Assembly: GCA_028554755.1 (NCBI GenBank)
Contig: JAPTOF010000001.1
Location: 5,314,501-5,378,500, forward strand
From: Cordia subcordata
Lineage: Eukaryota > Streptophyta > Magnoliopsida > Boraginales > Cordiaceae
Reading direction: 5' to 3'
DNA: 64,000 nucleotides
Notes under the pieces: generated by a model
Seen by the model: the letters and a program-made list of their open reading frames with translations, nothing else
The model's database searches: none
What the model was told of the DNA's origin: nothing
Shown: piece after piece, positions 49,607 to 61,800 of the stretch
Numbering within the stretch: the stretch's first letter is position 1
Layout of the letters: every line of letters begins with the position of its first letter
Translations under genes and position numbers: made by a program

Positions 49607-51690
49607 ATTTGAGAGTTGAGAAATATCTAATAATCTATAAATACTCTATTTTATTGCTTATAGATTAGGATTTTTTTTCCTTAATTTGGCTAGATGAATG
49701 ATAGAATTGACAACCCATCAATATTAAATTTTTGAAATTCAAATCCCCAAGGTTAACACCCCTGACCCCGACGTCAACATCGCCTGGAAATTTCCAATTC
49801 AAAAACCAACACAAAATGCCGACAACAAATTGGTCCATTTCAGTGGTCAAACCACCATATACTTCATAATAGTTTTCACTCTGCTCTATATTATACTTTC
49901 ACAATTTTGTCCCATTTTAATTAAAGGAAAAGATAATTATTTTATAAATCATTTACTTTTTATTTAAAATAAAAAACTTTTGCTACTAATAGTTTTCTAA
50001 ATTGTATTTATGAAGAAAATTTCAATATCCAGTCAATCAACATGCGAAAGAGGACTATAGACCTACATCCGCCTAAATTAGGTATTTCTGTAAAACTTGG
50101 GACATTGATACTGATTTCCTTGTCTGACCATCTCTTTATGCTTTGGCTGTAATTTTTTTATTTCATGAATGATATCAGTTATTTGTTTGCCAAAAGAAAA
50201 AGGTTAGGTAAATTGGGCAATCACTCGTGTCAAATACCTTTAGTCATAATAATTAGTGATATCTCGTTTCGTGTTTATATAAAATTATGAAAAATATTCA
50301 TAACAAAATAATTCAAATATATCTATATTACACTAAAAATAGCTACTATTGCATCTATTTTCTTTCCTTCTTATTTTTACTGCTTCTAAATTATGCCATG
50401 TTTTAACATTATCATCTGTTAGACTAATCCTTATCAATGACTTAGAATTTTGGTCTTAATTTAGTTCCGCTCTTGTTGAATCTTTATTGTTTTGGCCCCA
50501 ATTATAATTTTTTTTAATTTATAATTTTTGTTAATCTTCTTTTTAAGATTATTAATATGTATCATAAAAAGCTAGCAGGTGATTCATTTGCATATCATGC
50601 GTTACCAGAAAATCTAAGTCCCACTTAAAGTAAGAGAATAACTGGTAGACGCATTTGAGTCCTGACTCCACTCACAAACACAACAAGTGCGCGATTAAAT
50701 TGAAGGTGATTTAACTTGAAAAGAGCAAGCAAACAAAAACGCAACAAACATATGCAACTGCTATATAACCTTTTAACAGCAAATCTTTCTTTTTCTTTCT
50801 TACTCCCTTTACTTGCTAGATTCTGTTCTCTCTTATGCGCACGTAGCTTTCCTGATCTACCTACTCTATTTTCATATTCGACCCTTGTGTCTTCGTTTAT
50901 TCTATTCCCGCACCATCCAAGTAAAATATATCTTTTTCTAACCAAAACAACCTCACCCAAGAATGATATTTTCTTTTTCACCACTAAAGTTTTGGAAATT
51001 ACACTTTGACCTCACATATTGACCCCCTCCCACAAAATAAAAATGAAGAAGAAAAGAAGAGAAGATGCCCACAATTTTATGTGAGCTGCTTCTCCAATAA
51101 GCTAAACCTAACTCGGTAATTACATTAATAATGCGATGGGATGTCATCATTAAAGTTTTGTCTTTATTTCATTTATCAATTCACACCTGATAGATAAAAG
51201 ATTAATGATATTTTCAAATCTATAGAATTAATTAATAATTCAAAAAATAAGGACCGTGAGGCTTAAATAAGACACCACATTACACATCTACCATGTCATA
51301 ATTAGCTAATTTACACATTATATAGATATCATCTTTGAATTGTAACTTATATTAAAGAAACCAAGAACAATGTATGCTTCGGTGTGAATAGCTTGTGTTG
51401 TAAAAAACAGTTCAAATGCAATAGAGTATAGCGATTAAGGAGTGAGCGGTTGAAACTATATTTTCTCAAAGTGATGTGTTTGAATTCTATGAAGACGAGG
51501 GGTTGGATTTGGGGTTTAAAAAGAAAAAAGAAAAACTATACAACACTTAATCGAGAAGAAAATTAGTGAAGCCGAAAGTCAACTAAACTCGAGTTTAAAA
51601 TAATTTATTTATGAATAATGTATACAAAAAAGTAAAAGGCATGCATTTTGACCCTAATCTACCCCTTAATCGCAAGTTACACCATGCTTC

Positions 51691-52640
51691 TATAAGATTG
51701 TGTTTCTGCAGAACATGGTGTACCCACACTTAAAAAAAAAAAAAAAAGATCAAGATCGTAACTCTCTCTCTCTCTCTTTTCTCTCTTATTCTCCTCTTTT
51801 CTTCTCTGATCATCATGCCACCACCAAGCCACCATGTCGCGAGCTTCGAGCCCTCTTTGGTGCCTTTTCTCATTGTAGCTTCGCTATTCTTATGATACCT
51901 TTATTTGAACATTTAATTGCTTAAATCTATATTCACCATTAATGGATGCTCAAGCAATTTCAAGCTTTTTAGATTGTGATTTACAGCAGCATGACTACCA
52001 AATAAATCGTCACGCCATTGCCTTACCCATTGTGTGTTAATGAGCACGTGCATGTACATGTTCTGTAAGAATGTGTGCAGATGTATTTTTGTTTTGTGTC
52101 TATGCGTGTGAAACCAATAAACAAATAGTTATGGGATAATGAACAAATATTTAATGTATATGTGAAAATCAGTGAACAAATAATTGTGGGATAATAAAAA
52201 AATATTCAATGAACAAATAGTTGTAGAGTAGTGAATAAATAATTATGGCATAATGAACAAATATTTGATATATGTATAAAAGTTAGTAAATAAATAGTTA
52301 TGGGGTAATGAACAAATAGTCGGTAAATAAATAATTTTGGCATAATGAACAAATATTTGATATATATATATAAAAGTCACTGAACAAGTAGTTGTGCAGT
52401 AATAAACAAATAGTTAGTGAACAAACAATTGTGGAACAGTGAACAAACAATCAATGAATAAACAGTTGTGAGATAGTGAATAAAGATTTATTATGAGTGA
52501 ACAATTGCATGTACTGGTCACGTAAGTTCTGCGATGAGCTATTTTTTTTTTCTTTTTTCTTTTTTAATACATTAGGGAACATGATGATTAATGAACGAAC
52601 GCCTTGTGAGGATTATTGAGGACTATTATATAATGTACCT
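51691..52640. repeat. Dispersed repeat with internal minisatellite, copy 2 (uninterrupted)
   Basis: This is the counterpart of 2081-4025. The minisatellite part (about 52115-52490) has many degenerate units of AACAAATAGTTGTGG and TAATGAACAAATATTTGAT. The flanks CAGATGTATTTTTGTTTTGTG and TTAATGAACGAACGCCTTGTG match those of copy 1. It carries no 1.1-kb TIR insertion. It lies about 190 bp upstream of the CMT2 start codon. The outer edges are approximate. Confidence 0.55.
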
Positions 52641-52827
52641 CTATTAATTTTTACTTTTTGATTTCCACCCTTAACTTTTCCAATTTTACTTTTTCAACCT
52701 CGAGTTTAACAAAAATACATTGTGACCCCAATCCACTGTGATTAAAAACGATTATATAAAGCTTCTTCTTCGCCTTCTTCATCTTCTGAAGCAGATCCCA
52801 CATTCAGATTCAAGCAGAGAAACACCA

Positions 52828-55800
52828 ATGGAGGATGAGAGCACGCTGCCAAGATCTCCAAAACTAAGCAGCAGCACTTCAAGCACTCCAGAAAATCCAA
52901 CTCTACCAACAAGTCAACGCGCTGCAAGAGGGAAGACTAAACCATCATCATCTCATGCAGAAGAAGAAAAAGAAGACGAAGAAGATGCAATGGCAATTTC
53001 TGTGCATGTGATGGGCCACGAGCCCGATGAAGAGCCCGTTCCGCTGGTCATCTTGAAACCAGAAGTGGTGGATCCAAGAGGGTCTGCTGAGAAATGCGCG
53101 AGAAGATCGCCAAGATTCACTACAAACAAGTTTAGGAGCTCAAGCGTTTCGCCGGAAGCAAATTACCAAAATGCCCTTCCTGCATTGTGTTCAGCTCCTC
53201 AGGCACCAAGTTTAAGGAGGTCTCCGAGGTTGTTGCCTCAAAGTGATGGCAAAATGGTAAATTTGGAGGCGGTTTATTCGAGTAAACGGCAGCGTCGCGA
53301 GGAGAAGGAGGAAGAAGAAGAAGCTAAGGGGAGTTCCAAGAAGGTTGAGGTTGAGGGTAAAGTAGGCAATTCACCATATGGACGGTTTGCATTGCCTGAA
53401 CCTGAAATGCCTTCATCTCGGAAAAGTACGTTTGGAGCGAGTGAAAAGTGCTTAAGGTCACGTAACGTGGTATTGCATGTGGGAATTGAGAAGCATAAGG
53501 TGGAGAAAACTCCTCATAAGGAAGAGAAAAGTGCTTTTTCAAGTGAGAAACGCTTAAGGAATAGGACGGTAACAATTGAGAAGGAAAATGTGGAGAAAAA
53601 TCCTTGTGAGAAAGAGAAAAGTGCTTTTTCAAGTGAGAAGCGCTTGAAGAACAGGACTGTAACAATTGAGAAGGAAAATGTGGACAAAAGTCCTCGTGAG
53701 AAAGAGAAAAGTGCTTTTACAAGTGAGAGGCGCTTAAGGAGTAGGACAGTAACAACTGAACACGAAGCAGAGAGAAGTCCTTATGAGGATCGCAAAAGTG
53801 CTTTTTCAAGTGAGAAGCGCTTAAGGAATAGGACAGTAACAATTGAGAAGGAAATGGCGGAGAAAAGTACTTGTGAGAAAGAGAAAAGTGCTTTTTCAAG
53901 TGAAAAGCGCTTAAGGAATAGGACAGTAGCAAGTGAGCAGGAAAATGGGGAGAGAAGTTCTTATCGGGAAGACAAAAGTGCTTTCGTAAGTGAGAAGAGC
54001 TTAAGGAGTAGGGCAGTAACAATTGAGAAGGAAAAGGTGGAGAAAAGTGCTTCTGGAGAGAAGAAAAAGGATTGGGGTGTAATGAGTGAAAAGTGCTTGA
54101 GGTCGAGAAAGATCAAGTATAGAGTGGCTGATGGGGTTGAGAGTGTAGATAACCAGATTCTTTTGATCAAAGGAAGTGCTTCCAAGAGTAAAGGGACAGC
54201 AAAAAAGAGCGAAAATTCAGAGAGTAAGCAGAAGAGTCCATTGAGTTTTATTGGGGAGCCAATTCCGGAAGAAGAAGCTACGGAGAGGTGGAGATGGCGA
54301 TACGAGTTGAAGGTAGTTATTTAGTTTTTCTTATGAGATTCTTTCTGGGTTTATTGTTGTGCTTTTAAATTGCATAGTTGAGTAGTTTGTGAGTTTTCGA
54401 GTTCTAATTAATGCCTGTATCAACATTGTCATTCTTATTTCAGCATGCTTGCTGACCAGGGCTGATAAATACATTTGATCATTTCTATAGTTCATGTTGA
54501 CCCATAATGTGTATAAAGACTAGATGTCACTGAGACTGTGATTTAGTTTTTGTTCATTCAATGTTTTAATTTATAAAAATGGAAGAAAAAGATTTGATAT
54601 CTAATTAATTAGTGATGTAGAAATGGTGCTTGATTTTCCTTTCCCCTCTAGTGTTCTTGTCCTCTTCATATGATCTTTGTAGTGATTGTTCTGGATCCTG
54701 TTTCATATACATTTGGACATGCAGAAGGTTTTGTTATATTCAAGATACTGCATTTTACATTGACAAATGATCAAATGGAAAAAAAGAAGGAAGTCCCACC
54801 ATATACGAGTGATAAAGAGCTTGTGCAATGGCTACATTTCTTAAACTGTTAGATAAGTTACTTCCTCTTACATAAACATCTCTGTCCTTAGTCATCTTAA
54901 TTACATTGCTGGATGCTTGACCAACCATAGAGATTGAGAAAGTCTTACGCCCTAGAGTAGTTGCTCATTAAGTGGGGAATTTCTTTGGTTCATTACTGAA
55001 GTTTACAATAGCAATATATCTCTTTGAAGCCAGAGAGCAAATGGATCGTATACTGAGGGTCATTGGCGAAAATCTAAGTCTGAAGCATCTTAGTTGACTT
55101 GCTTAAATTCTTAGTTTCTATGTCATGTACACATGGATGGTTGTTTTTATGATGTGAATATTTTTGTCTCGTACAATGCCCTGTGATCACTCCTATCCTA
55201 CAGGTGAATGCTTCACTCTACGCTGTAGATATATATATATATATATATATTTATGAAAATTTGGTTTGTGCTTTTTTCTCAAGTATTACCAGCATGTTAC
55301 ATATGTTAGAGTAGAGTTTCGTGTACCAATGAGAAACCATCTTTAGAATACGTATTGATTGTGTCTATATGACTTTGGTCTCATGATAGAGATTGAATTT
55401 TTTTTTTATAATTTTATGAATCAAGAGGGCCTTTAGCTGATGAGAACTCGTACAGTTGGGCAATTACCATTTGAAGGTTGTATAGTAGCTTCACCTTCAA
55501 CTATCCTGTATGACTGTCAGAGCATTGTACATGTACATGTGAGGTTAAAATAGTAGTATCATCCATGGTACCTATCAGGTGACCAGGCACGTAAAATAAG
55601 TATCCTGTATGAAGCGTCAAGCATACATTTATACTTTCCATGTTCTATCACTTATTGATCAAATCACGACCGGAAGTACATCAGCCATGGTGACTCTAAT
55701 CCTAAGCATGGGAACTATTAGCTGGCTTACTCTGGTTCAATTCTTTCTACATTACTGGTGATGGAATTTTAAGATACCTACTGTTCTTCGGCCCTGTTTC

Positions 55801-58800
55801 ACTATTAAAAATATTTGACTATCGAATTCTTTTTGGGCAATTGATTAGTATGGATCCTCAACAAATTGACATTATTAGAACTAGTCCCTTAAGAGAATTA
55901 CAGTTGATTCAGATAACCATGAAACAATCTTCACATTAGGTAGGGCAAGCATAATATTAAGAACACCTGGGCAATAGAAATTTTTAAGCAGGCCTTGATG
56001 GAGAACTAATCTTGTCATTGAGGCTCCACGGAGATATCTTATTTAGTTGTTTTCACCCAATACCAGCCATACAAATCTGTCGAAGAGGCTTATCTTTTTA
56101 AGGAGTAAAAGGTTGCATGAAAATGAGTTATGTGCAAAAATATAAGAATAGGATGGTCAATTTTTCTTATTTCTTTATGGTTATCAATCCAAAAAAGTAA
56201 GCATGGAAAATGGAGTTCTTGCTAGCTGCTTAGAAACATTGATGACCTAACAGTAAACTAATTGCATGGGATTGTTCTGGCATTACTTCATTTTTCTATC
56301 CCACCATTTAATTTCCTTGATCAAGTCATTTTCTAATTTTTGGGTGTGGATATGTTTGGAGTATGCAGAATAAAAGAACTAAGCGTCAAAGCTGGATATT
56401 AAAGTGAGTGATACAATACAAACTTGTCTCTTTGGTGGTAACAATTTGTGACCTTATTCCTCCTCTATTTCATATGTCGTATATGTCTTTCCATTTTGAT
56501 ATTATGACTGCTGATTACTGCAGTGCTGGGGAAGAAGATGAGATAATACTGAATGTCAAATGCCATTATCCTCAAGCTAAACTTGGAAACTGCATTTTCA
56601 ATATTGGAGATTGTACATATGTAAAGGTGACTCTTTTTTACTTTAATATCTAGCTATCATATTTTTTACTGTTCAATTGTAGTTTTTGGATGGTCTAAAC
56701 AAGTTAAAGTTCATGGTGTTTAATGGTATTTCATGGGGATTTGAGAATAGCATCCCAGCTTAAAAGTCTGGTCGGATTTCTTTCTCCATATCAACTTGAG
56801 ATATTAGAAGGGGTGTAAGAGACAACAGGGAAGAGAATCCTGCTTTAACATGTGCTGGAATCCATATATGTGGACATAGGCAAATCGGTGGTGAACCTAT
56901 CTAATTGTTTTGATAAACATATTTTGCATTCTTATATTTCTGCAAGTTGTAGCATTCAATATGATCCCTGATGATAGACATGTTCTGCTAAATATGACAG
57001 TCGTAACAAGATACTAGGATTTATTTGGGTGAATGCAGATCAAGTTCTAAAGTTGGTCTGTTTATTTGATCTTCTTTGACCTACTGGCTACATTAAAAGT
57101 TTCCACCAGCGATCTGATATTTAAGAATCAACCATATGGCTATGTCTTGGAAACAATGTAAGACTTACATGTTAACTGATTCCTTTAGGGTGGAGGAAGA
57201 AAAAAACATGTTGGCAAGATCCTGGAATTTTTCAAAACAACGGAAGATGAAGATTATTTCAGGGTTCAATGGTTTTTTAGAGCCGAAGACACGGTGAGTA
57301 ATAAGTTTTTGTTAGCATTCCTAATTCCTATTGATTTTATTGTTTAATAACTGTTACCTCGTGTCTCTCCAACTTATTTGATGCGTTAATCTTCAGGTTC
57401 TAAAGGAAGCTGCTTCTTTCCATGACAAGAAACGCTTATTCTACTCCACTTTAATGAATGACAATTTACTAGATTGCATTATTTCAAAAGTCAGTGTTGT
57501 AGAATCAACGCCCATGGTATTCTTTGGTCATAGATTTCATCCTTTCTTGTTTCAATGGAGTTACGTGATCAAGGGATTGTTTCTTCCTTTTTCTCTTAGC
57601 CTCTCTGATTGATATTACATCTCCTGTGAACTTTGGATTCTTGCAGCTAGGTTTAAAACCCGATGCTGACCCACCAGCTGATTTTTATTATGACATGGAA
57701 TACTGTGTGGAATACTCAACATTTCGTAATTTATCAAATGGTAAGTTATGTTCATGAAAATCATTATCATTTTCTGCTAGTTTTGAATATATCAGCAAGG
57801 TGCATTGTTTGTTACATGTTGTTTAGTTCTAATTGCTCAACTTTTCCTCCTCTTCAAATTTATAATCTTCCATTAATTTGCAAATACTTTTAGAAGTTTC
57901 TCTTCAATTTGCCCCAATAGAATGAAAAGCCTACGTTAGCTCCCAATTTCAGTGAACAAAATGACGATAGAACTTTTGTCAATGACATTTGTGGATGATT
58001 AATTAGATGATATTTCAAAAATTGAACTAAAACATTATATTAGATGCTGGTACTGCCTACATATTGTTGCATCCAGTTAAGAATATCTTTTTACATTGCC
58101 TTTCAACAGCTCACACTTTCTAATTTGTATTTTCATGTCCTTTTAAGTCCTAAGATACTCATGGCCAGGCATTGATTGGGACTCTGAAGTTGAATTGTTT
58201 GTTAGGATAGACTAGTATCCAAGTATAGGAAAAAAGTACAGAAATTTTCCTGTCAGAGTGGATGTTGGCTTCCAAATATTCTACTTGGTCGTGTTTTCCA
58301 ATGTCCCTTCGCCCTACATTTGATCCCCTTTGCAGATTCCAACTTTAAAAGAAAGTTTGTTTAGTTTTCTTTTAAATCAGTGAAATTGGTAGGTTTCTCA
58401 AATTTGTCCTTAATTATGATTGAAATAAGGTTCTCTTTTCTTGGAACAAGGTTTGACTTTGGAAAGTGTGTAGTATTTAACTATCCAAATTCTTTAAAAG
58501 GTTTGTCAGTGCTTGCAATCTGATAAATATTAGCGCAGTTTGATTCTGTCTTTTAACTTGGCATGAGTTTGCATCACATCCTTAAATATTTCTGTTACAT
58601 GGATTTCTGATGACTATGGCTTATTTTTATACTTAACCTTCAACATTTGACAAGCATTACCACTATGTTTGTATTGCTCCAGAGCATTCTATTAAGAGCT
58701 GTGACTCACCTTCAGTTAAGTATGTTGACGAATTTCATACACCAATTACTGTGAGGCCAATGGAGGTTTTGCCTCTGTGTGAATCTCTCAAAACAGAGCT

Positions 58801-61800
58801 GGCGTTACTTGATTTATACTCAGGTTGTGGTGGAATGTCAACTGGATTGTGCCTTGGTGCCAAACTCTCTGGGATAAATCTCAAGACGGTGCAATTTGGT
58901 TTGCCTTTATGATTCTGTTTATTGCTAAGCCATCTTCAATTTTCTTGTAAATATACGTATACATACGGTATATATACACACACATGTGGTATACACACAC
59001 ACACATCCATATATGTATATAAGTAGATAGATAGATAAATAGAGAGATATATACTCCTTGCACACATTTATTTCTCATTTTACTTCATTCTAGAGGTGGG
59101 CAGTTGACGCTGATAGGTCTGCATGCGATAGCTTGAAGCTAAATCATCCTGAAACACAAGTGAGTAATCTGCTATACCAATATGAGTATTTTTATGTATC
59201 ACATATTCAACACTGACTGAATAATGATCCTATTACAAGAAAGCGGGTATCATGCCTTTCAGCTAACCACATGCGTGACTAATGAATTAGCACGTGGCTT
59301 TACTTTATAGAGGCAACATTTTCTTCCTTGATTTGGGTGCTAATACTTTTTCACAATCTTATTAACCCAAAGTACTGATGGAAATATATACAGATGGCTG
59401 CATGTGAGTTCTGGACTATTGAGTAGCTTAGAGGTGAAGGTTTCATGCCTGTACTTTCCTGTTCATGGGTAATGATGCTTAACCACTACGCATGTATGTA
59501 GGTTAGGAATGAACCTGCTGAAGACTTTCTGGAGCTTCTTAAGAGATGGGAGAAACTATGCAAATCCTATGCATTCAACAAATTAGAAAGGACAACTAGA
59601 GGTGGGTCAGAGAATCTGAAGGTGGCAGAAAAAAGTGGAAGTTCACTGGTGGATGCTAAAGTCTCTGCAGGAGAATATGAAGTCTTGCATCTAGTTGGTA
59701 TATGTTTTGGTGATCCCAACAGTACAGGAAAGCGTGACCTGTACTTCAAGGTACTTCATGCAGTATATACTTAATATTATTTGGCTTATCATGTAATTAG
59801 GAGGTATCTAGCCTTTACTGAATGTGGAAACGGAAAAATACTGATTTTAACCATAAGGTAATCTACACTATTATATAACTTCGAGTAAATTAAGTTTTGC
59901 ATCCTTAGAGTATTGCACCATACATTTAGATATATTGAGCTGCCAAAAGTTATCTTTGTGTATCAATATGGCCCTAAGTTAGCTTGTCTCAAATGAACTG
60001 ATGGAAGAATCTCATGTTGGCCTCACAGGAGCGAGAAGCATCTTTAACATACAAATCACTTTTTCTTCTGTTGCTTAGATTTTTAACTTTTCTTTTCATG
60101 GTTTTGGGATGAAGGGAATGCAGATGCTTCTCTTCTTCTCTGTGTTTTTCAGTTGTATAAGTCTCCATGTACTCCAGCATTCTCAATAGTGAGAGAAAAG
60201 TTGGAAACTCTCCTGAATATCAATTATGTACAGTAATCTGGATTGTGAGTAATTGAAAGGAGTTGGAAAGGGATGTTAGTAGATAAATAGTGGCTGACAT
60301 GATCATGATTGGCTGGGGATTGAACATGGTAATAGGTGGATTTGTAATATTTGGTTCAAGCGTGGTTCCAGGTACGGAGGTTGTAGTTAGGCAATCATGA
60401 CTGTTGATTGGTGTGGATGGCTGTCAGGTTTCGACTTGGGTGGCTTTGTGAGAACTAAGGTTGTTCCTTGAAGTTTTGGGTTGTGAGAGAGTGGGCAATA
60501 TTGCCCCATGGAAGTCTGAGTAAGTGGTTTTGGGTGGAGAATTACTATCTTATTATCAAAAGTATAATACCTAGCAGGGTTTCAGACAACTTTCTGACCT
60601 GCAGAATTTTTGCCTCAGTATGGTCAGCTGTTAATTTGTGTAGGCAGCAGACTTAGGTGGAACGGTGGTGCCGGTGGTGGTCTATGACACAGAAGAAGGC
60701 GTATTTGCCAAATAATCCAAACTAAGCCAAGCCATTTCCCACCATGCAGGGTCACGGACGTGGATCTTTGACACCTTTCAATTTTGTCCAGGGGCATTTC
60801 CTCCAGTTCTCCTTTCAATTTATTGAGGGTTCTTTCCTCTGCTACTCCTTTCAATTTTGTCTGAGGGCCATTTCCTACAATAATGCATGTATTCATGGTC
60901 TGATTTGAAGGCCTTCGTCAAACTCTTCTCTTCTGAGGCTTATCTCTATCCTTCTTAGGATAGGCAATCTCCACTCCACTCCTTACTATCTAAAAGGTGC
61001 ACCTGAAGGTCTCTTTTCACATGTTCAAACCTTTCTCTAGTGATTCTGTCATCTTGTCTCCAATTGGTGTCATCATCACTTTTTCCTGATTAACAATCTC
61101 ATCTTAGCCACTATTCATAGGTGATCCTATAATACTTCTCTTTTGGTTTATTTGGAATTTTCTAATTGCTCTACCTTCAAAATTCTCCCCACTTTGATTC
61201 AGTGGATTTACATATGCCTGAGGCACATCAATCCTGCATACCTGTAGAACAATTGGTCCAAGATTAAAGAGTTCCTTCTCTTGTTTCATTTGTGTCTCCA
61301 TGCTTACCTTCACGAATTCTTTGATTGGATTTTGCATTGCATGTAGCCATTAAGCGCCAATTTAGAACTCTTGGTTTCCCATGTCTCCTACAATTACGAA
61401 TTAGTACCTGAACCTTACTCTACCTCATTTACTAATGTAACATCATTACTTACTATTGCCTTTCTCTTACTTGCATATGTGCATCATGGAAGCCCTTGTA
61501 CTCTAAGATTCTTCACTTGATTTGGAAATGAAAATATATTTCTTGCCACTAGAAATGAAGTTGTGAAATATTTATGCTTGTCTTTTGCTCATTTTAAGCG
61601 TATACTTTCATTCTTCAGGCCTGTTTCTGTGGCAGAAGCTAACCAAAGTCTATTGAGAAAAGGCAGAAAGCTTTGCATGGTTCAATCAAAAGATTAAAGC
61701 TTAGGGTCTTAATTGGAAACTGAAGCAATTCTTTAGGGCTGCAAGCTATAAATTGACCCTTAACTTCACAGAAGGCATAGCTATTAATATTCTCCATGTA

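Larger units (their letters stand above)
47624..51690. other. Intergenic gap between the PWWP and CMT2 genes, left part
   Basis: No coding exon is recognised. Structured items are a (GGGTC)n run, a MITE and a long (TA)n run, listed separately. Overlapping short ORFs on both strands near 50625-51009 have no recognisable domain. Confidence 0.55.

Noticed and set aside
50625..51009. Overlapping ORFs of about 119 and 97 residues on opposite strands
   Set aside because: Composition follows the local A/T and pyrimidine bias, with no recognisable motif on either strand and no plausible splice partners.
51400..51500. Possible second SINE with weak A- and B-box-like sequence
   Set aside because: The B-box match is poor and I found no flanking duplication or A-rich tail.
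53324..54185. Leu/Ser/Phe-rich minus-strand ORFs with repeats opposite CMT2 exon 1
   Set aside because: They are antisense shadows of the 90-bp coding repeat; their repetition simply mirrors it.
60624..61337. Two minus-strand ORFs (90 and 77 residues) in CMT2 intron 9
   Set aside because: No domain, no start context and no terminal repeats around them. They could be decayed transposon sequence, but nothing in the sequence shows it.
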